From Hymenoscyphus infarciens (taxonomy: Eukaryota > Ascomycota > Leotiomycetes > Helotiales > Helotiaceae), in assembly GCA_001414345.1 (NCBI GenBank), contig LLCB01000021.1, positions 283,195 through 347,194 of the forward strand: 64,000 nucleotides of DNA, given 5' to 3'. Numbering within the stretch: the stretch's first letter is position 1; each line of letters opens with the position of its first letter. Below, in pieces: positions 34,701-47,186 of the stretch. Under the pieces are notes generated by a model. That model saw only the letters and a list, made by a program, of their open reading frames with translations, searched no databases and was not told the DNA's origin. The translations under genes and the position numbers were made by a program.

Positions 34701-34929
34701 CGGATGTTTTATTTAGATGTTGGGTGCAGTTGGCTCGCAAGTGCGGCATTACCGCATCAGGAAGCGGGTCGAACAAAGAACTGCTTGGGGAGTTCATGCT
34801 ACAATGCATTTTTTGGATGAGGAAACCCCCTTAGGGAATTGTTTTATCTTTTGAAATTCAATCAATACCTCCCCTTCGTCGTGTTACCATCGTCGCAATC
34901 ACTCTCATCAGTTCAATCCACAAAACCAA
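31746..34929. other. 3.2-kb gene-free stretch
   Basis: No convincing gene was found on either strand. Open frames at 32.2-32.6, 33.1-33.4, 33.86-34.09 and 34.26-34.83 kb are short, overlap in several frames and show no family features. A run of 21 C lies at 32549-32569 and may mark a slippage or assembly problem. The stretch may contain an unrecognised decayed element or a non-coding transcript. Confidence 0.4.
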
Positions 34930-35223
34930 ATGTGCAAAACCTCATACTCCAACCGCCACATATGCGGCCATTACGGAACCGCGAAGTCAGAAATCCAAAG
35001 CTGTGGCGACCCATCATGTACGAACCCCGAAATCAAGTGGCGGGAGAGAATCAGTGAGGAACTTTGTCCGAGATGTAAAAAAGAGTTGAGTAAATACGGA
35101 AGGCCACCGAGTGTGTGGGAAGTGGTGTCGAATTGGCTTGTGGCGCATTGGGTTAGGATATTGGTGGTTATTTTTGTTTGGGTGGTTTGGAGGGAGTTAT
35201 GGAGATGGCAGGAGATTGAATGA
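34930..35223 (+). CDS. small Cys-rich membrane protein, 97 aa, unknown
   Basis: This ORF opens with ATG after a C/T-rich leader. The N-terminal half has paired cysteines and histidines (C2, C12-x-H, C25, C30, then CPRCKKE at about 46) that could bind zinc. The C-terminal third is a Trp/Val-rich hydrophobic segment (HWVRILVVIFVWVVW) that should span a membrane, followed by a short polar end. Small fungal proteins of this build are common and unassigned. I cannot name it. Confidence 0.6.
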   Translation: MCKTSYSNRHICGHYGTAKSEIQSCGDPSCTNPEIKWRERISEELCPRCKKELSKYGRPPSVWEVVSNWLVAHWVRILVVIFVWVVWRELWRWQEIE

Positions 35224-35920
35224 GTGATTGGTTGAATGTTTGAAGCTGGCTTGGGGTTTTTATTATGTTGATATCTCTTGGTTTTGAGGGAATGGCACTA
35301 CTGTTGCATCACTCGCGGGACTCTGGAAAGGCTCAGATCTGGTCATTCATTGGTTGGATATTCTCTTTCTCAATTACGAAATGTTAAGTATGCGGAGTAA
35401 GCATTGGGTTCCCTTTGGGTTCGGCTCTCCTAATTCATGGACCACGATGTCCCAAAGTCTTTGGCTGGCTGAGATTGAGGACACCCCTGACTTCACTTGA
35501 CCTCTATCTCTTTGTTTGGCGATTCAACCCATGTATTATGCATAGAAACTCGAACTTCTAGTTCTTCTAACCCTTACCAGAAAAGCTTCCCAGCAATCAG
35601 TAACGAACAGAAGAAAGCCTGTTGAGTAAAAGAACATATATATATCTTTCGGGCACTTTTTGGGGTGTTGGAACAAAGAGAAAGCCTCTCAAGGCTCTAT
35701 TGTGGGTGGAGATATGCAATGGAATGAACGAAAGCGGTAACTCCTTAAACAAAGACATTCAAGCGTGAACTTTCAGATTTCATACTTCCGAATTCGCGAC
35801 TGCATTTTATTTCACCGCCTCAAGTGCTATCTTCATACGAGCACCTCAATGTAGGCAGTGGTCTAGTCACCTCCATCATAGAGTAACACATCACCACTAG
35901 TAGCATCACTGTTCATAATC
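35224..35920. other. gene-free stretch between two small genes
   Basis: About 700 bases separate two plus-strand genes. I see an AT run (ATATATATATC near 35635) and nothing else that can be supported. Confidence 0.4.
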
Positions 35921-36448
35921 ATGTCTTCACCGACACCTACCCCACCAATCTCACCCACGTCCCTACTTAGACTACCAAACGACAGGGCAACTCTCCACTC
36001 ATCCACCTCCAAAAAACCCAAAAACCTAACACAAAAGCCCCTCCAAAAACGCTTATCCCATCTAAAACCCAACCACCCATCACCAAAAATTCCCCCACTA
36101 CCCGGTGCTTTCAATGAGAGTCCACACGTCTCACCAACCGAAGCCCGCGCGCGTCGTTTCGCCCTCCTCCCAGGCGTAGAGGAAACCACCGCCAATCTCT
36201 ACAACGCAAGCGGCGCAAAGATCTTCAAAAACGCGCTCGATAGAGAAAAGTTCATGAAGGGGTTGAGGGCGTGGAAAAGGAAGGAGTTGAAGAAAAGACA
36301 CTTTCCTTGGAAGCTGTATTTATTTTGGGCCCTTGTGGTGTATTGTATTTCTTTTTCGGGAATTGAGGAGTATTATAGGAATCCTGGGGAGAGATTTAGT
36401 GAGGGATGGGGGTTTGGGTTTGAGGGGGAATTTGGGGGGATTTATTGA
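35921..36448 (+). CDS. hypothetical membrane protein, 175 aa
   Basis: This single-exon ORF starts at ATG 35921. Residues 1 to ~70 are Pro/Ser/Lys-rich and likely disordered. Residues ~75-120 carry a basic helical segment (EARARRFALLPGVEE, FMKGLRAWKRKELKKRHF). A hydrophobic stretch follows (WKLYLFWALVVYCISF, about 128-143), then a short Gly-rich tail. The basic flank before the membrane segment suggests a type II or tail-anchored topology. The family is not recognised. It converges on the ABC1-type gene, whose stop lies only ~245 bases away. Confidence 0.62.
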   Translation: MSSPTPTPPISPTSLLRLPNDRATLHSSTSKKPKNLTQKPLQKRLSHLKPNHPSPKIPPLPGAFNESPHVSPTEARARRFALLPGVEETTANLYNASGAKIFKNALDREKFMKGLRAWKRKELKKRHFPWKLYLFWALVVYCISFSGIEEYYRNPGERFSEGWGFGFEGEFGGIY

Positions 36449-36692
36449 TGGTTGATTGAGAGATGGGGTGGGGGATCGCGGAAAAGGATGTGAAAAGGGG
36501 GTTGCCATGAGGTTTTGGTATCCTCTCAAAGTCATCGAAGGAACTGGATTTATTTTGTCAATAAACAAAAAGAAGTGGATTGTATTTTCCCTGTAACACC
36601 ACCTGCGCCTATCTAGATGCTCCCATCTACCCGCCTGTACAATTCTATGTGTGCTATTAATACAATATAATTATCTCATCTCGAGACACCGT

Positions 36693-38909
36693 CTACCCAT
36701 CAAAGACGCTATGCTGCAACTCCAACCCAAACTGGTCCTTGGCAATGAATCTCATCTGTTTCTCCATATCATCTTCCATCCCCTGCCCAAAACCAAGTAG
36801 CTGTCTTATCTTACTCGTATAAAACACGATATCGCTCGTGAACAACACGAACTTGAAAAGCGCATGCTTCCACCCATTCACGAATCGCTCGCTAAAGGAC
36901 AGATCTTTGCTGTCGACCAAACTCCTACTCGCCCAACTACCGGTCATTTTGATACGATTGACCGGTGAGCCCAGAAACTGGTTATTGCCTTGAACAATCC
37001 TCATATTCCGTCCGATGAAAAGCAATTCTCTGGGAAATTTATCTTCTTCAGAAAGGACTTCTCGGATGCCCTGTCTCATGCGTTCTTGAACCTCGAAGTG
37101 ACGCTCTGCTGCTGTTTTTCCTTTAAGCTCTGCCGTGATCCGGCCTTTGGTACTCCCATCGCCTCCTTCGTAAGGACGCATCAAGGTGGCACTAGCAAAT
37201 AGATCAGGTGCTTTGATACCCCAAGAATTTGTGACTTCGGCCACTGTCTTGTTGTCTAGCGTCAAAAGAGATTTCCAAAGTAAAGAATACTGGTGCCGGA
37301 AAGATGGCTGTAGTTCCACATATAACCCGTGATCAATTAATACCAGCTCCGGTGATCCGTTTGGCTTCCTTCGGATAAAAATGTTTCCCGGGTGAGGATC
37401 GCAATGGACGAGTCCAAAGAGAAACATCTGAGCTGAGAATAAATCGACCATGGTACTCATGACTTCTTTCAGAGAGAGACCAAGGCCACCTTTGCCGTTG
37501 CGGCCCTTCCATTCGTCACGCTCTGGCTTGAGGAGTCCGGTGCCATTGTTGATTGGGATATTTGATGAGGTAAGTAGAGTGCCAGTTCCAGGAGATCCAT
37601 TTCCGTAGCCCCCTCTCCAGGGACCTGTAATGGCTTCTTTATCCCACAGTCGAACACCTTCAATCCATTCTGCGGTCATGATTCTTTTGGAGCTGAGTTC
37701 TCGGTAAACTTTTGGTATATACACTCGCCCACGGAGACGCGGTTCCTGCTCAATGAGTGCCCGCATTTTCTCGGAGTTGTTGGCTTCGTTTACCTAGTTT
37801 CCTGGAGATTAGTTACTACTCTTTCCTGTGCTCTTGATAGCCGGAATATTTTACTTACAAAATCCGTCTCAAGCATCAATCGTTCAGTGATGTAGGGAAC
37901 GAGGTTGTAAAGAGGGAGGTCAAACCAGGTAGTATATGCCTTCATCATGACTCTAGAGGCGCATTGTTAGCCGTGGTCCCGTATGGAGACGTTGAATACT
38001 TGCCGGAATGCCCACAGGTCCCAACTCACCTGTTTTACGATCTCCCTTTTTTGTACTTTTATAGCCACTTCTCTTCCATCTGCCAAACGTGCCCAGTGTA
38101 CTTGTGCAACCGATGCTGACGCTCTTGCTTTCTTTTCCATTACCCCATAACCAGGAACTTGTGCAAAAGATACTCCGAATACCTCTTCTGGACTCTTTCC
38201 AAATTCTTCCCGTATGACCTTCTCCACGTCCGCCCAGTCATTCTGGGGAGCATCATCGAACATGCGGGAAAACATCTTGGCGAATTCCTCTGGAAGGATG
38301 GCGCTTTGCATAGCTTTATCATAAAATCAGTATGGTATTCTATAAGGTTAAGATTGGAGATAAACGTACCTATAGCTTGACCAATTTTCAAATAAAGACC
38401 GCCATTGGCATGCAATAGGTTGAACATTCGCTCCGCACTAAATTCAATTAGATTCCGCAGCTATAAAATATCCAATAGTTGCTATATTACCTGCGCCTGT
38501 GTAGATCTTCGATTGTGCCGACCCATGGATCAGGTCTGAAATTCAACTTGTAATCCATAGCAACAAAAAGCCCCAGACCAAATGTCCGCAGACTTCTAGT
38601 AATTGAGGAGGCATAAAACCGGGTATCAACTAAATAGAACCCTCCCAACACGCCCGCAGTCCACAGAAACCTCCTTCCCCATTTTATTGTCCGTTTATAT
38701 TGCTTCGGGGGAGCCGCGCTACCTAAAGAGGCCGGGCTAGGAGGTGCGAATGGAGAGAATTGCTGTGTCTGTATTGAACGTGTTGAACTTGAGAGGCGGA
38801 GTGAATTTGGATGGAGGCGCGATGAGAGTCTAGGGAGGGGTTGGGCGCATAAATGAAGCTTGGATCTACTGAATTTGGAGACGCATTGCCCTGCTACACG
38901 CAGTGACAT
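36693..38909 (-). CDS. mitochondrial ABC1/ADCK (UbiB-family) atypical kinase-like protein
   Basis: Five exons on the minus strand (38909-38491, 38437-38370, 38313-38004, 37952-37859, 37793-36693) give 663 aa. The N-terminus is Arg/Ser-rich without acidic residues, a likely mitochondrial presequence, followed by a membrane helix (FLWTAGVLGGFYLV). The UbiB-family marks are present: LKIGQ (KxGQ motif), ASVAQVHWARL (Ala-rich loop), AIKVQ with the conserved Lys, ETDFVNEANN, HCDPHPGNIF and LIDHG. These proteins act in coenzyme Q and lipid homeostasis; the closest types are yeast Cqd2/Mcp2 and human ADCK1. The third intron (38003-37953, 51 nt) fits only with a GC donor, GCAAGT, restoring WAFRVMMKAYTTWFDLPL. 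With the first GT (CAGGTGAG) the frame fails. Confidence 0.88.
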
Positions 38910-40852
38910 GGCTTGTGAGACTACGATTTATTGTAGAGTGGTTGAGTAGCCAGAGAGACATTGAATGGCAAAATAAATAGCTGCAGGGAGTTGATGACGA
39001 GAAGATGGCCTCAATCGGCTTAACCTTATCTCCGCCGGAACTAAGAGAAGGGTTCCTTCCTCCGGCTCGGTATTCACAGAGATTGTTCTGAACAGCTAGC
39101 AAAATTAAGACAATCGTGTTAATACGTTAGAGCAATTGCAACCATTTTCCAGAGACAAAAAGAAGAATTAAATCTTTTTTTCAAAACTGTCGCCACCAGA
39201 TCTGGTGGAGAGACTTTCCCAGTCATGTCATTGCTCTCCGCACCCCGCCAATACAAGTATACGTTCAGTTATCGGAATAAAGTATATAATAACTCTATTA
39301 GCACGTAATATAATTAGCAATATAGGCTATATGAAACTCTAAGATCAACAAGAATTCCCTATAACTCTAAATCAGAATTATTACCGCGGTATTTTGACAT
39401 AAGACTGCAACTTCGCATTTTCGCTGATCATCGTAAAGCAGTTGGTTCTCCAACCCTGGTTGAATTTAAAGAGTGGTTTGCACGATCTTTAGTCTAAGAA
39501 TGGGATGTAGTGTGCAGAGAGCAGCTCCAAGTTTCTTACTCGACTAGATACTTTTTTGAGAGTGAAAATGAAAGTATAAAGTCAAATGGGAACTCTACAT
39601 TCTAAAATCCATCAGCTGATTTTGACAAGACCTTCTTCAAATCAGAGTCACTCAAAACACTTTCGAAAAAACAACATCTCCGAGCACCAGGCGCTACCTG
39701 GAAATGGTACATTGAAATCCATGAGACGGGTTTGGAGATTTGTTCTACAAAACTTCAGTCGTTCTGAATTGAGTCAGGACTCAGGCTCGGTTCAGGAACA
39801 AACTGGTGCGAGATGAAACAAGTGTCGTAAAGGCTTAAAATAGAACATCGGAGAGGATGACGAGTTACAAACACAATGAGAGTGAGGATACAAGTAGTAA
39901 TTGAAGATCGAAGCTCCGTTCCCAGAAAGCTACGCAGGTGAGAGTGGGAATGTGTGGAAGCGACTTTGATATGCACCTTACGGAGTATTCATATATTCAT
40001 CAATAAATGCACGATATGAAGTACGTCGCATCCCCACCATCTGCATCTGCATCTGCTTCCCAAACAATCCTCTCCCGACCGTCTTCCGCGCTGCTGCAAG
40101 GGAAGTGATTGGAGGGCTTATCCTTGGACCAAAAAACCATGCGTGCAGGTGGGCTTTTGAGGATGTTGTCATTGCTCTCAACTTGCGAGCTGTCGACAGA
40201 AATAAAAGGTTAAAGGATAGCATACTATACTGGAAAAATGTAACAATAACAATTGAATCTGGAAAAGCACAGTACTTTACTTGTAGCACATGAACCAATG
40301 ATGGAAAGGAAAGGCGATCGGTTTGGTTCGCCGCAAAGATGGTATCAAGAGCCGCTTGCATGCTATTCGCGCTGAGGGAGCGACAGCATAGCACAACATG
40401 GTGAATTATCTTCAAACCGAAAGCTGCTACCTTGCAGCGCGAGAAGGATAGGATACAACATGTATCGTATTAATATAGCATATCATCATCGGAATTGAAT
40501 TGCGGCTTTGCTTGAGAGTCCTCCTCGCCTCGCATTGCAGTAATCTAACGCTAGTTTTGGCTCCTGGCATCCTGGAACCACATCGCATCGTACCCCAGCC
40601 CAGCCCAAGCCAGCCCAGGGCAAATCTGCCCCCAGCCCAGGGCCAACTTCACCCTCTTCCTGGTTCTCTTCTCCATCTCACTCACAGCGACAACCAACTG
40701 CAATGAACAACACAGCGATCCGATCCGATTCAATGAAAACAACCCCAATGCGCTAACTCGATCACTTCAACTATCGTCTGGAGGTCGTAGGCCCCTCTAC
40801 CCTCTTCGATCCCCCTCCGTACGGCCAGGCCAGTCCATTGAAATACGCCAAT
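38910..40852. promoter_or_regulatory. divergent gene-free stretch between the ABC1-type gene and palI
   Basis: About 1.9 kb upstream of two divergent genes. An AT-rich part lies at 39250-39420. A CCCAG/CCAG-rich direct-repeat tract lies at 40594-40645, just before palI. The open frames here (39586-40706) are short and unsupported. Confidence 0.45.
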
Positions 40853-43104
40853 ATGCTCCGACCAGCGACCCCCCTTACGATTCTGCTCCTGATCTCATTT
40901 CTGCTACTGCTGATATCGGTTCTTTCTACGCCAATTATAAAGCAAATTCCGCTGGCTTCATTCGGAGGTGTCGACTTTGGGGTATTTGGCCTATGTAAAG
41001 GGGCCGACTGTAGCAACATTGAGATTGGATATAGCACTGGTACGGGCAGAGGAAGAGGATGCGACCACGCCCGGAAAGTCATGCTAACTGTACGATAGAT
41101 GGATTGTTTACGGATTCCCAGACGGCCACCTTCGACCTGCCGAGTAGCACGAGAACGACTTTATCGGCCATTCTCATCGTCCATCCCATCGCCGCTCTGT
41201 TCACCCTGGTGATGCTCGTTCTCGCCGGCTCAGCACACTTCCACGCACCTTCGCACTCCCCTCGCTACCTACTCGGCATCTTTATACTAAGCATCCTCAC
41301 GCTGATTCTCGCCCTTCTCTCTTTCTTGATCGATGTCCTCCTATTTGTGCCACATATGGCCTGGGGGTCGTATGTGGTGCTAGCAGCGACGATCCTCATT
41401 GCATGCAGTGGAATTGTGTCATGCGCAATGCGACGGACCTTGGTCAGTCGTAAAGCTCGAAAGCGCCGTATCGCGGAGAATGCAGAAATGAATGGAGCCA
41501 ACTTTTACAATCGTGAGGGACGGCCCAATCCAACGTTGCCAGCGACGACAGAGGCGGCAATGGTGAACGGTGCACCAGGGACGGATAGGCTCCCAGCATT
41601 TGCGACATTTGAAATGTCAAAGCAGGCTACGAATCGAACGAGCGATGAGCGAATACCACTAACTACAAGATCACCAACAATTGAACCTTCTCCAACAAAC
41701 GCGCCGGGTAGTGGTGGATATGGAGCACCGCCCTCAAGAGGAAATGGAAGTCCGCCTAGACCACCAAGGGAGAGGGACCAATACGGAAATCCAATGCCAA
41801 ACATGCCGCCAGGAGCCTACGGAGCTCCAGGGAGAGATCCTTCTTTAGACCGTCAAGCCTCGGACCCATCTATGCGAGGTCGAGGAATGCCTCCGGCGGG
41901 ATATAGAGGCAGAGGGGGTTATCCACCAAATGGAAGAGGGGGTTATGGTCCACCAAGGGGGGGTTATGGTCCTCAACGGGGAGGCGGGTATGGACAACCT
42001 AGAGGAGGCTATGCAGGGCCACCTAGAGGACGAGGAGGCGGGCCTCCACCTGGATATGGAGCACCGCAAAATGGACGGGGTTACGACAATAGAGGACAAC
42101 CCTCAGGAGGATATCGAGGACCGTCTCCTGCTCGGGCGCCTGGCTATGGCCAAAATTCATACGGCGTTCCTCCAATGCCACCTCCAACGGGTACGTATGC
42201 AGCCTACAATCCGGATGATAGTCGATCTAGTCTTCCACGTGCAGAATCGCCACCACCTTTACCAAGTCTTGATCAGGGACCAGTGGGACAAGCTGTAGAA
42301 ATGGATGCCACAACAGGCAGTCCTTCTCACGCTCCAAAAGAGTTTGATCAATTTCCGAATATAAGGGATAGTGATGGTGATGTTGCAGGAATGGTAGGGC
42401 TTCAGCAACAAAGGGTACAGAGGCAGACAATGGCAAGCGAAACGAGTAGATACAGCACAGATGAGTAAGTAATTATCACAAACGGCATATAATCATATAC
42501 TAATTATATTAGATATGTCCCACCTAGACAAGTATGGGGAGCAGGTGCTGCTGGAAGATCTTCACCGCTTAATTCAGCGTCAAGACCCAACGAGCCCCCA
42601 CGTCAAAACACGCCTTCCCGAAGACGTGAGAGTTCTGATAACTATTATGAAGATGTCTCTCCTCAGTTTGCCGAACCACCACCAGCACCACTTGTTCCGG
42701 GCATGGTACAGGGCTATCCAAACAACGACTCAAGTGGTAACTTACGAGTTCAACCACCACCTCCAGGTGGTGCTATGGATGGTAACTATTCGTATGAAGA
42801 TGTGGCATCAGGGTCTCGGAGCCCAGCAGAATCTGAACGATCAAATTTCACCTCAGTTTCTCAAAGAGGTGTAAACCCCAGGTGGAATCCTGGACCTACT
42901 TATGGAGCCCCAATGCCAAACAGACGGCCACCACCCCAGCACCAAAGAGAGGACCTTCTTTTGAATTCAAACCCAGACTTCATGCTACCGGGCTCACGAG
43001 GAGGAGGAGCGAGAGGTGGTGGTAGAGGTGGCGGTGGGCGAGGGGGACCTCCAGGTCAAATACCTGGAATGGTTCCCAACAGTGCTTACCCAGGCGGGAG
43101 TTAA
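40853..43104 (+). CDS. palI: pH-response regulator PalI/Rim9
   Basis: Three exons, 40853-41039, 41099-42464 and 42513-43104, give 714 aa. The N-terminal ~150 residues are the conserved SUR7/PalI module: a first membrane segment (TILLLISFLLLLISVLS), the GVDFGVFGLC extracellular motif with two Cys, then three more helices (SAILIVHPIAALFTLVML, LGIFILSILTLILALL, YVVLAATILIACSGIV). The cytosolic part begins with a strongly conserved RKARKRRIAENAEMNG motif. The rest is a long Gly/Pro/Arg-rich tail with PPRGGYGP-like repeats and a final RGGG run. PalI/Rim9 assists the plasma-membrane pH sensor PalH/Rim21 in alkaline signalling through PacC. The length is within the range of filamentous fungi. The start at 40853 (MLRPATPLT) is the one conserved in the family. 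Confidence 0.93.
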
Positions 43105-44263
43105 TAACTTGCATACCCCTGCCATACCGGAGAATTTTCCAACATTCAATCAACAACTCCTTTTATGACACATACTCGGATGGCAAAGGCATCCGATGTA
43201 CATATTCAATGGGACGCGAACCCATTTTCGTGATATCCTTTCTTCCTTTTTTCGACATAGACTTGCGCCAATTCGGCGGGCTTTGCAACCAGGCGTTTTG
43301 CGGCTTACCTTCTTCTGACTTCCAAAAGCCGGCATACGAAAGCCTCTGTAACATACATGCTCCGAACATTGGAAGCTTTTTTTTTGTGCGTTGTTTGAAG
43401 TAACCATGATCTGTACATATGTTGGGAAATGGACAAAACGTGCGAGGCGCGTTATCTTTGACAAGTTCCAGATGGGTGGCTCCGTGATGAGCCGTGGACA
43501 TATTCAGCAATGAGGTTTTGCTTCTTTTTTTTTCGTGCTTTCCGAGTTTTTGCGCAGCGGGTCTTGCTTGCCTTCCAACATTGATGGAATACCCATACGA
43601 GGGAGTAGGGACGGGATGGGAAGGCTTACTTTGGGGGAATTAGGAGGAGGAGGTATGGGATGGATGGATGTATGGGATTGGGCGCGATGGTCATTTGAAA
43701 GGTGGGATTTATCGGGATTGAGTCCCATGGTTCTTCAGGGGAAGGACATTTGTGTAAACCTACGATATGGGTCCATTGGGACGACATAGGGTGTTAGCTC
43801 TACTAGGCAATAAAAGTCGTACGCTGCATGAGATTGATGCTGATTTAGCTGGCTGGCTGTCTGGTTTACACAATTTTGAAAGCTTTGTCTTTTTTGGCTC
43901 ATGTTTCTCATACAATTCCTTCTTCCTCCGAGGTATTTATGGCCGCTGTGACTTTTCTGACTACTTGGATACGAGGTCCGCGTTCTCTCGAAATTGTTCG
44001 CGAGATGAGTGTTGAGGATCTGGAGGAATTGAGGGATTTGCTGACGGTTTGATAAAACAGACTTCATGAATAAGCACCGTGTAGAAGAGATCTAGAACTC
44101 AACAATCGTAGATGAAGAAGTAGAAGCGTTAAAGATTATAATGAATGAGCTAGCTACTCACGTTTGTTCGGTAAAATTGCAGACGCCAAAATTGACTCAA
44201 CACTAGTTTAGAAGGTAGAATACCCTAAAGATTTTCTTTTCTTAGGTACCGATGAATTTTAAC

Positions 44264-45245
44264 GGGAAACGCTATTCTGTCCCAACGCTAGCATGGGTAC
44301 CATGCTAGCGTACAAAATTAGCGAAATTTCAACATATTCACTCTTGCTAGAAAACAATCGCCACCACCTTCCTAAAAAGGACTAGTCCTACCTAAAAAAG
44401 TGGCATAAATAGAGTAAACAAAGCTCGTAACAACAACAAATTAATAAACTACGTATAATCGCTTTCTCTTTACGCCGCCCTTTCCTATAAGTAGTATACT
44501 CTCCTACCACTTTTCGTAAAAGGTTATACTAAAGTCTCTAGTAATCTACTTACTCTACCTTTTCTAGTATCCAATTCAACTACGTTCTATCGACCAGCGT
44601 ACTATAATTTGTATTATTAGGAGTAGTGGAATTAAAGGCGTTAACTTAAGAGGTTATATCGATATCGAAGTATCGGTATTAGATCGAGCGCCTATGAATA
44701 GGTGTATCTGGCTGCTAATTTACAGGCGATCTGCTATTCACGTTGAATAGGCAAAAGGCTTAAATTCATTTACTTTGTTATATACTTAATCTTGACGGGA
44801 GGGTGTAGGAGGGTGTCCCTCCCACTGGGGGGGTCCGGGGGGCTAGCCCCCCGGTGAAAAGACAAGTGCCTTATACTATTACTATTGGAACGGGGAACAT
44901 GTCTGGAAGTTGGGCGATACTCTAAGGAGGCAAAACTGAGGTTATTCCTACTTTTTGGAGATGTTGATATTTTCATCAGTTTCGTTAGTTCAACTAGTTG
45001 AGTATAAAAGGATTTCAAAACGCTTCTGGCAGAGTGAATAGGAGGACGAGGGGGCGAATCACGTGGTGGCGCTCTTAGTATACCAGGGGCTAGAGTGAAT
45101 AGGAGGACGAGGGGGCGAATCACGTGGTGGCGCTCTTAGTATACCAGGGGCTAGAGTGAATAGGAGGATGAGGGGGCGAATCACGTGGTGGCGCTCTTGG
45201 CATACCAGGGGCCCCTGCTAGCGTTGGGACAGAATAGCGCAATCC
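44264..45245. mobile_element. ~982-bp non-autonomous DNA transposon with 8-bp target duplication
   Basis: The ends carry inverted repeats: CGCTATTCTGTCCCAACGCT at 44270 and its complement ending at 45239, continuing imperfectly inward (GGGTACC versus GGGGCCCC). The direct repeat ATTTTAAC lies exactly outside (44256-44263 and 45246-45253). An 8-bp duplication is typical of hAT or P-type elements. There is no transposase frame. The interior holds a 10-bp-arm palindrome near the left end (CGCTAGCATG/CATGCTAGCG), a perfect 20-bp palindrome (CCGGGGGGCTAGCCCCCCGG) near 44835, and a 61-bp tandem repeat. Confidence 0.65.
45032..45212. repeat. 61-bp tandem repeat, three copies
   Basis: Units begin at 45032, 45093 and 45154 with GAGTGAATAGGAGGA and end in TACCAGGGGC. 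Copies 1 and 2 are identical over the unit; copy 3 has a few changes (GATGAGG, TTGGCATACC). They lie inside the transposon-like element, next to its right end. Confidence 0.9.
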
Positions 45246-47186
45246 ATTTTAACACCTGTGTACTAGCATATACATCTCGAGACCAAGCAACCTCCAAGTC
45301 GTCGTGAAAATATAAATTGATAAGCTAGACATTTTCCACTAAGTTAACTTACTTTATGATATTGATTTTATATCTTTTTATTAAGAAGTTGTTGAGAATA
45401 TGAGTCTGTGGTTGAGAGAGGTGGCGCTGGAATTATCAGCCTACCGTTACAAGCAACGAAACCCGGCAATACACAACAACTAAGGAACCAAGATTTATAA
45501 AACTCGCGGCTAGTAGTACGTCGTATCTGGAGAACGCCCATCGAATTTTTCCTCTTATTTTTGCGATGGTATTTTGAGGTTCGCGCTTTGGGCCGGGCCA
45601 GTTTCCTCCAGGTTTTGAGCGAGCCCTTGTCCACTCCCTTCAGAGGAAAGAGCTCCGTACACCTCACTTAAGACAAAAGTTGCCTTGGACAATGGAATCA
45701 GGTCTGTGAAAGGTTTAAGTTAATTGACTTTCCTTACCCCAAGTCTTCTGAAACAATTCCGTTGATTGTTCGTAGGACTATTCTTTTTGTGTTGGTGGCT
45801 TGAAGCCTGTATCATGCACGTATGCTTCTAGAAGAAGGCTTATGAGATCTGAAAGGAGGGCGATGACATTGATCTGCGGCAGGAAGGAATGTCAAACGGC
45901 CGACGTGCCGGTTCATGGTCTAGAACTACCTGGGTAGAGTGTGTTGGTTCTTTTTAAAGTTACTTTCTAAATTGTCTTGCAAACACAGTGAGTAACTGTC
46001 GACTACAACTTCCTACGACCTCGCTCCTGTATTACCGTCTACCACGAGGATTATCGTGATGCACGTCCACGGAGGCTGTGGAGAGAAAATCACCTAGGCT
46101 ATCTATCTTGCAGAATTGTGTGGCTGGACGTTGGGAAGTGGAGTTGGACATTTCTTTGCGTGCTTGCTGCGGATGACAATCTACAACCCCACAAGTTTGT
46201 TTTGCTGTGGTTGGAGGCTTGACCCCTGTCTAAGTGGGTTTTGTAATTTAGATCTGGAGATTCGGATATTGATTTGATCTCAGGTGCGGGATGGGGACCC
46301 GAGCTCCCATTTTGGCGTGAAAAGATGAGATGAGAGGATAGACAGCTGGAACATAGGAGAATATGGTTGGAAGAAGGGATGTTCCTTGGACGTACATACA
46401 GATAATACTTGTTTGCTGGCAAGATATCAACTTGTTAAGAGGGGAAGCTTGGGAACACAAGTGGTGCAAGAGAAGTACAAGTTCGGTACGACCAACTAAA
46501 GGGTTTTGCTCTCAATATCAACCGCCTTGTTGAGGATTCGTTGAAGCATGAGCATGCTGGCATAGCTTTAACACTTGTGATATAATCCGTCACTGTTGAA
46601 CTCTACTGAGTCTTTAAAAATTCGGTCTTTATAAGAATTTCTATGTGATGAATTTCCAGGATCTTGAAACAAAGAATTATCCGAAAAAGGAATCGGCTAG
46701 CAGGGTCCTTGATTCGCTGTTCACCGTATGCATGCATGCGAGCGCTACACAAGCTATCAGGGGTATATTCTCTCTCCTGAGTCCTGAGTCCTGAGTTGAA
46801 AGCGTGGTGATACCTGGACACTTCATTCTCCTCTGAATTCTCCCCTTGAGAGATCCTGCCGCGCGGAAACCTCTTCTAAGTTCTTACATTCACTCGGTCC
46901 GACAGCCCTCCAAGATTGTATTCTGTATTCACTTCGACACGCACTTTGGTCGTGCTCTGAGTCTAATCTCCTGTCCCCTCCCCAGCACAGCAGACTTGTC
47001 TGGCTTCTTCATCTTCAGCTGGCCAATTGAAGTGACTGCGAAAACTGCTTCAGGTCGCTCGCTGGCACATATCCAGATTGGATACGTGCACATTACATTC
47101 TTTGTTCTTGACATCTCGACCTTTTCCGACCGCGACCGCGACCGCGACCAAGCTAGCTCCACCTTGCCATTTTGCGAAACCTCAAG

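Larger units (their letters stand above)
43105..47186. other. 4-kb gene-free stretch with a transposon-like insertion
   Basis: Nothing in the six frames looks like a conserved gene. The main structure is the inverted-repeat element at 44264-45245 with internal tandem repeats. Around 45665-45780 there are words reminiscent of the dispersed repeat (TTGGACAATGG, CCCCAAGTCTTCTG) but too diverged to call. A TCCTGAG triplet repeat lies near 46776-46796 and GACCGC repeats near 47128-47150 in the leader of the septin-like gene. Confidence 0.5.

Noticed and set aside
31746..34840. Possible genes in the 3.2-kb gap, including a Cys-rich peptide frame at 34258-34494
   Set aside because: Short, overlapping frames with no signal peptide or family match; not enough to call a gene.
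41059..41100. palI first exon read through to a stop without splicing
   Set aside because: The GTACGG...GATAG intron joins the conserved SxDxLF region in frame, so the read-through peptide is an artefact.
44770..45123. 117-codon minus-strand frame
   Set aside because: It runs through the 61-bp tandem repeats and has no independent support.
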